Of a DNA stretch of 64,000 bases, positions 58,546-64,000 are shown in pieces. The notes beneath the pieces are model-generated. The model had not been told where the DNA came from, did not search any database, and saw nothing but the letters and a program-made list of their open reading frames with translations. Both the position numbers and the translations under genes were made by a program. This DNA is from Scalesia atractyloides. Lineage: Eukaryota; Streptophyta; Magnoliopsida; Asterales; Asteraceae. The stretch is from positions 37,767,126-37,831,125 of the forward strand of contig CAMTDV010000017.1 of NCBI GenBank assembly GCA_947069175.1. Direction: 5' to 3'. Numbering within the stretch: position 1 is the first letter of the stretch; every line of letters begins with the position of its first letter.

Positions 58546-60165
58546 TTAATCGGTCCTGCTACCAGCCTTTTGCTTTCTCGCACCGGTTTCCATCATCTTG
58601 TTCCTCATCTCAACGGCACGACTCCACTCACCCTTTTCACCATGGAGCTTTACTAGCATCGAGTATATAGTGGGATAATCGCGTGCCAGATTCTCAAGCC
58701 CGTTTGCTAGCTCATATCGTGAGTGCAAACCACAAGCACTAAGCAAGGCACCCCACACACCCACATCGGGTTCAAAAGGCATATCTTTCACCAGTTTCTC
58801 TGCTTTCTCAAGCTCACCGGACTTCCCATATAAATCCACCATGCAACTATAATGCTTCATCTCTGCTTTAACTCCGTATCTTACTCCCATCGAATTAAAA
58901 TGCCGTTCGCCCTCTTTAACTAGTAAATTAACGTATGTGACACCATCGGGTTTGGCTCCACTTTCTATCATCTTCTCAAACACACACAACGCTCAGTTTG
59001 CCAATCCGTGTCTCGCACAACCTCCAATCACAGAGTTCCATGACACCGTATTCTTCGTTTCCATACACTCGAAAACACACAATGCCGCTTCAACGTCACC
59101 ACATTTCATGGACATGTCGATAAGGGCAGTCAACACGACCACTTCACTATCCAAACCTGATTTCAAAATGCACGAATGCAGCTGGTTCCCAAGGAGAGAT
59201 GTAGAGCAACCCGCACACGCGTCTAGGAGAGTAGAACAGGTAAAATGGTTAGGACGCGTTCCTGATTTAAGCATCAAGATGAACAATTGTATCGCGTCGA
59301 CGTGGTTATCATATTGTACATACCCTTTTATCATCGCGGTCCATGTCACCACATTCTTTTGCGGCAAGTTGTTGAAAATAGACCTTGCTCGATCAATCTT
59401 TCGGTTTTTAATGTACCCGTTAACTAAGGTGGTCCAAGAAATGATATTAACCTCAGGCATGTTATCAAATGTTACCTGTGCTTCAACTGTAAATCCCAGT
59501 TCCATATAACCTAAAACCAACGCGTTCCATGTGCTAACATCTTTTACAACAACATCATCGAACACACGATGTAAGGCCAAGTTATCCTTTAAACGGGCGT
59601 AACCCCGCATCAACGCTGACCCCACAAAGACATTGGAATGAAGGCCTAAGTGAACTATAAGACCATGAAGCTGTGGAACCAAGACATCAAAGGCGTTCAT
59701 GAACCTGCTAATCACCGTCGAAAATGTAAACTGGTTGGGGATTACCCCAGCTCTGATCATTTGCAAGAACAATTGGTACAGTTTGTCTGGATCTTTAGTC
59801 TTGTTTAAACCGGACATCATGATGTTCCATGAAACGACATCTCTCACAGGCATTTGGTCGAACAGGTTATGTGCACACTGCATTTGGTTGTTTATAATGT
59901 ATCCAGTGATCATGGAATTCCATGTGACAGTGTCACAAGATGTGGGATTTTGGTCGAACAGTTGGCGTGCATAGTTGATGTTACCATTGCGAATGTGATC
60001 TTGAATGAGATTAGTGACTGAAAGAGTAGATATCATGCATACACACGTTGAGGAAATGATGTTTGGTGATTGTGAATGATTGTAGAAGATGAAAAAAGCT
60101 CGATGGATCTGGTAACGAAGAGGGTTCATTGAGCTCAAGTCAGTCTGCACATCTACATTCTGCAC
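58546..60165 (-). pseudogene. PLS-class pentatricopeptide repeat (PPR) gene, interrupted
   Basis: Intronless minus-strand ORF of 390 codons (60,165-58,993), an in-frame TGA (58,990-58,992), then 147 more codons in the same frame to 58,546. Repeats include VTWNSMITGYIINNQMQCAH, VSWNIMMSGLNKTKDP, STWNALVLGYMELGF, ISWTTLVNGYIKNRKIDRAR, VTWTAMIKGYVQYDN and VSWNSVIGGCARHGL; the tail is an E-like domain without DYW. PPR proteins bind organelle RNA; an organelle target is inferred, as the N-terminus is Ser/Arg/His-containing but not diagnostic. The block after VTYVNLL jumps to VKEGERHF, missing the usual SACSHAGL-type segment (about 10 residues). The stop plus deletion make a pseudogene likely; the TGA is a point change, not a homopolymer slip. 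Confidence 0.85.
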
Positions 60166-61137
60166 TGCCCAAATTCTGAAATTTTCAAGATTATGAACAA
60201 AGAAGTGGCAGTTGGGATCGATGTTACGTTGTTTGGCAGGAATTCATTCGGTATCGATTAGGTACGTAAAGGTATTGACATCGGCTATTACAATTCAAAG
60301 CTAAAACGCACAAAATGAAGTCGTGGTATACTAAAAAAGATATGAACCACGGTACCGGTTTGATAATATCGATACTACTTTGGAATGTTATTCGGTCGAA
60401 ATCGATTCGGCTGATCACAGTACTAGGTATATATAAAAGAAGTAATGTATTTCGAATACAACGCTGTTTTCAATCAAATTTGTACTGAAATGACGTGTAA
60501 AAAATAAACACAAGCGTGTATTAGTTTTTTTTTCAATTAGCGAACGTAAGTTTATACATTAGATAAATTTTAATTAGGCTAAATAGATGTATCATTTATT
60601 GTATAAGGGGTTAAATCGAAAATTAAAAAAAAAAAAAAACTTTTACATACACTTGGAAAGATACGAATGGTGTGACAACAGCCTATTTCGAGTCATTGTG
60701 TGTAGCGTTCTAGACTTGGTTTTATGCTAACTATGTCATGATACACATAGACATGTACATACTTAGGGCCATCACTCTGCAACAGATTAATGCTTTGTAT
60801 CATCAGTCGAATTGCAAATCATAGAAAACGATATCATCATTTTATTTAATAAAATAATACATGACTATATTAATTTTTTTAGCAAACACCCAAACTATGA
60901 GTTTCTGGTAATTTCATGCATACATATATATATATATATATATAGATGGATATTTTATATAACTGAACCACTAATTTATCTAGATAATACACACATATAT
61001 ATATCTTCACATGCAATTAGTTGTTTTTTTTTTATATATTGAAAAACAAATGCCCATGTTTCCCGTTCCCCTTCAAATACGATCTATCCTAAAGCTAATA
61101 TAAAGACACCCACTTTCTTAAAGTCATCTTACATACA
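60166..61137. other. Gene-free stretch upstream of the PPR gene
   Basis: Presumed PPR promoter side, then AT-rich DNA with an A-run (about 60,626-60,640) and a TA microsatellite (60,923-60,944). No gene seen. Confidence 0.45.
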
Positions 61138-61367
61138 TTGCATGGAAAATTGAAACCGCATGCTTATCATAAAAATGGTAAACCCCTTTCCCCATGCAAA
61201 CTTGTGATAATAAAGACTACCTCAACTTCATCAATCTACCACCCTTGGACCCAAACCGAACCCCTATTTCTTGTCCCAAATCGGCCCCAACTAAACCCCA
61301 CCAATTTACCATTCAAACCCCATAGTTACAAGTATATCACTTCACCCTTTCATTGCTGCCCATTAAT

Positions 61368-61398
<31 letters not shown>

Positions 61399-61581
61399 AT
61401 GGTCCACACTTTCAACTCACACCAAAACCCCCAGCTCTTTCAAATTCGGTTTTCCCTCTCAAGAACCGAGACCACCAAAACCCACAGACACACACACACA
61501 CTAGAATTCAAGTTAAGCTCAAGGGTTCAAGTGCAAGGTTTCAAGTTCTAGTTTCAAATCCTTCAACTTGCTTGCTTTTTT
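61138..61581 (+). promoter_or_regulatory. Possible 5' untranslated exon with a splice donor
   Basis: C/A/T-rich leader-like sequence (CCCTCTCAAGAACCGAGACC, CACACACACACAC, AAGTTCTAGTTTCAAATCC) ends at a consensus donor TTTT|GTAAGTAAAC at 61,582. The frames here are Pro/His low complexity and not convincing proteins. No downstream coding exon was found inside the window. Confidence 0.25.
61369..61398. repeat. Poly-C run of 30
   Basis: Thirty consecutive C (G on the minus strand) just before ATGGTCCACACTTTC. Length in the real genome is uncertain because such runs are hard to assemble. Confidence 0.9.
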
Positions 61582-63845
61582 GTAAGTAAACACTTCTACT
61601 TACACTAAATTCTCATGTACAAGTTCACCCGAGTAGGTGTTTTTATGGTTATTATCAAAGTTCATGAAATTAAGCTAGTTTTTGAATGGTTAATCTTTGA
61701 GATTCTTGAATATTTACTTTTTGATAAATATGTCGACATACATTTATAAATATATTATATTCATGGTTGTAGTTGCTGGTTTTGTAAATAACGATCCTAG
61801 TAGATTTAATATCTCCAAAAATTAATAACTATGAATAGATAAACGACCCAAAATGTAAAAACCAAAATAAATACCCGGACCCACCAAAATTGAAAACCAC
61901 AAAATATGGTGATAACCCAATCCGCCCAAAATGCAAAAATAAAATAAATAATCTTTTTCTTTTTATTAAATTGCACAAAACTAACTAGCTACAAATATTC
62001 ATGCCAAAAACTAACAAACCAAACATAAAAAATTTGTTTAATTAACATACACAAAACTCCTTCAAATACAATACTAAGCTAATTCTATTTCTTGCTTTTA
62101 CCATTAAATACCGAAGCAAAAAACCAATGCTGGATGTTTTCAACCAACACGTTGATTTCCGCTTCCCTGATATCTGTTTTGTCTTTCCAAAAATTAAAAA
62201 AGTGAGATATCACAAAAAAAAATGTCGATATGTTTATCGCATTTTGTATCACAAAAGAAAAATAGTTACCACTAACTAAACAGAACATTGATGTTACTTG
62301 GGGAAGATTGCATTCCCATGTAGTTTTATGTGACCTGACCTTATGAACTGCCACATAAAGAAAATAAACTTGTTTAGAAAACGTGAAATCATATCATAAA
62401 TCTTTAAAATGTGATTTTGTTAAACATAATATTAAAACCATCGAAGATTGCAACAGCTGACCTGGTTATAAAGAATTGCCACAATAAAACTAGCTGACCA
62501 AACAAAACCTTATATATGTAGAGGATTAGTTGTAAAGTTAGAGATATGATGAGTAAATGAAGGTAAGTGATGGACTGATGATGGATGTTTAAGAAACACA
62601 GTTGGAATAACTTTAAAAAAAACACATGTTATTATGCTCTAATAATCATAATTTGAGGCTTAAACCCTAGAACAAAGTTCTGTTGGTCACCAAAATATTT
62701 ATGTATGAATAGATTTTTTTTTTATTTTTTTTTTTTTTTGAAATATCAAGTAAAAATACAACAAGTTTATTTTTGCATATAGAAGGGTATTTTCATGCAA
62801 AAATATGGACAAGTGTCTTTTTACATATATATTGGTTATTTCATTTCTTGTGCAACATATGTGTTTTATTTGAGATTTATATAAAAATACAAAAAGATAT
62901 ATTTTTATGTAAAATTTACTAAGTTAGACAAAAAACTGGCGAGAGTATCTATTTGTTTCTCGGGTAGTTTTGTATATGATCATTTAATATCAAACAACTT
63001 TCGGTTTTTAAATCAAAGACAATGGATTTCTTGAGATTATTTTTCCTAAAAAAATAAACATATAAATATATTTATTTGGCAAACTAATCGTGTCGGTTCT
63101 CAAGTTATAACAAACTCTTATACACCCAAGTACGTTTTTAAAGTTGACTACTAACACGAGTCGTCGTTTCGTGCATTGTATATATTTATATATATATTTT
63201 GGAAAATATAAATATAATTTCAAAAAACGTAGACGTGTCACCAACAGTCGTTGAGTATCAAAGATACATTTTTCACAAATTAACATGGGTATCATCTAGC
63301 TAGTTGGGTGACTTGATACATAACCAACACGTATATTATAATCATTGCATAGACCTTATAGTGCCATTGTAAATCTAGGATACGCATAGGTCGGATCACT
63401 TTCTTAGAGTTTTGTTATTACTCACATTCATACTTATGGTGAGTTTCACAACCTCTTTTACTATTTTACAATTTAGGGGAAAACATGCATTAAATTGTTT
63501 TTGTACAATAGCATAGAATGAATTTGTGCATGATTTAGTTGCCTATTTCTAAAAGCTCGTGAAGTCCTCGTGTTATTCCTATGTCATAACCATTAACTCT
63601 AGGAGCCATGGAACATATGAATAGGCTGGACTGACACCTCCGCTCTTCCGCTCTCGGTTAGTCGCTCTAACCCGGTAAAGGTGGAAGAGTGTATATTATC
63701 CAACTTTATTAAACATTGTCTTGAGTGTACGAATGTACAAAGTACATTCCATCGTGGGTAGGTTATAGGCTCATGTTGTCACATTTGCCATTGTCTTATC
63801 TAGGCATTGATTTGATCACTCACAAATTTCATTAGCTATGTGAGT
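61582..63845. other. Gene-free AT-rich stretch
   Basis: No supported gene; T-run at about 62,717-62,740. The minus-strand frames at 62,085-62,354 and 62,404-62,625 show no recognisable domain. Confidence 0.4.
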
Positions 63846-64000
63846 GTTTTCTAAAATATTCCAAGGAACGCCCTACAAGGATTCCAATAATATGATTTAC
63901 GGGTTTTCTCAAATTATTCTAAGGAATGCCCTACAAGGATTCCAAGGGAATGATTGATGAGTCTTCTCAAATATTCCAAATAATACCTTACAAGGATTCC
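63846..64000. repeat. Tandem repeat of about 60 bp at the window edge
   Basis: Units read TTCTCAAATATTCCAAGGAA-CGCCCTACAAGGATTCCAA plus about 20 variable bases; three units are visible and the array continues past the window. Confidence 0.7.

Noticed and set aside
61138..61589. Proline-rich protein genes
   Set aside because: The poly-Pro run comes from the poly-C tract and both overlapping frames are low complexity; more likely an untranslated leader.

Overview
This is plant nuclear DNA: there are spliced genes with GT..AG introns, TATA-driven LTRs, a TIR-NBS-LRR gene, a SYP4-type syntaxin, a PLS-class PPR gene, and a dense, nested retrotransposon landscape. The families present (Tat-, Athila- and Tekay/Del-like Ty3 elements, PIF/Harbinger with 3-bp TTA/TAA target duplications, DUF4371-type hAT) point to a eudicot. 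I suspect Asteraceae from remembered resemblance only; no search was possible.

Layout. 1-4.2 kb: the 5' half of a degenerate minus-strand Tat-lineage Ty3 element (RT, protease, gag, PBS, LTR). 4.2-10.6 kb: gene-free, with an A-rich/T-rich mirrored block, a Harbinger-like remnant, a 60-bp minisatellite and a 0.7-kb non-autonomous hAT-like element. 10.6-15.5 kb: broken minus-strand Ty3 gag, two GTGCACTT minisatellites, an LTR-like fragment and a 60-bp tandem repeat. 15.9-18.1 kb: hAT transposase pseudogene. 18.2-29.6 kb: a Russian-doll locus. An approximately 0.95-kb Harbinger element (TTA duplication) was hit by a 9.8-kb gag-only LTR retrotransposon (duplication ACCAC) and by a copia-like solo LTR (duplication ACGAG). 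30.2-34.0 kb: TNL disease-resistance gene with several frameshifts. 34.3-38.3 kb: two copia fragments and the tail of a further LTR. 38.7-50.7 kb: an Athila-like element with intact LTR boundaries and duplication ATGAC, which splits an unknown reading frame. 51.7-54.2 kb: inverted solo LTR (duplication AAAAC) of the same family as the gag-only element. 55.75-58.28 kb: seven-exon SYP41/42/43 syntaxin. 58.5-60.2 kb: PPR gene on the opposite strand, interrupted. 60.2-64 kb: gene-free.

Most notable system: the gag-only element (18,237-28,062) has 2.6-kb LTRs carrying four tandem tRNA-like modules plus one on the opposite strand. Each has a long D-arm-like hairpin and/or a B-box-like GGTTCGAANCC block. 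All lie downstream of the LTR TATA box, or just upstream for the opposite-strand module. The diverged solo LTR keeps the same plan, with a compensatory change in one hairpin. This resembles the way Cassandra elements carry 5S rRNA in their LTRs, but with tRNA-like units. Behind gag the element has no pol, only a tandem array in which each unit holds a perfect 14-bp inverted repeat around a TATATATA core.

The independent host genes are the TNL gene, the syntaxin and the PPR gene. All three carry apparent disabling changes. Several are 1-nt differences in short homopolymers, including one in the otherwise well-preserved syntaxin, so assembly error must be considered before calling them pseudogenes.
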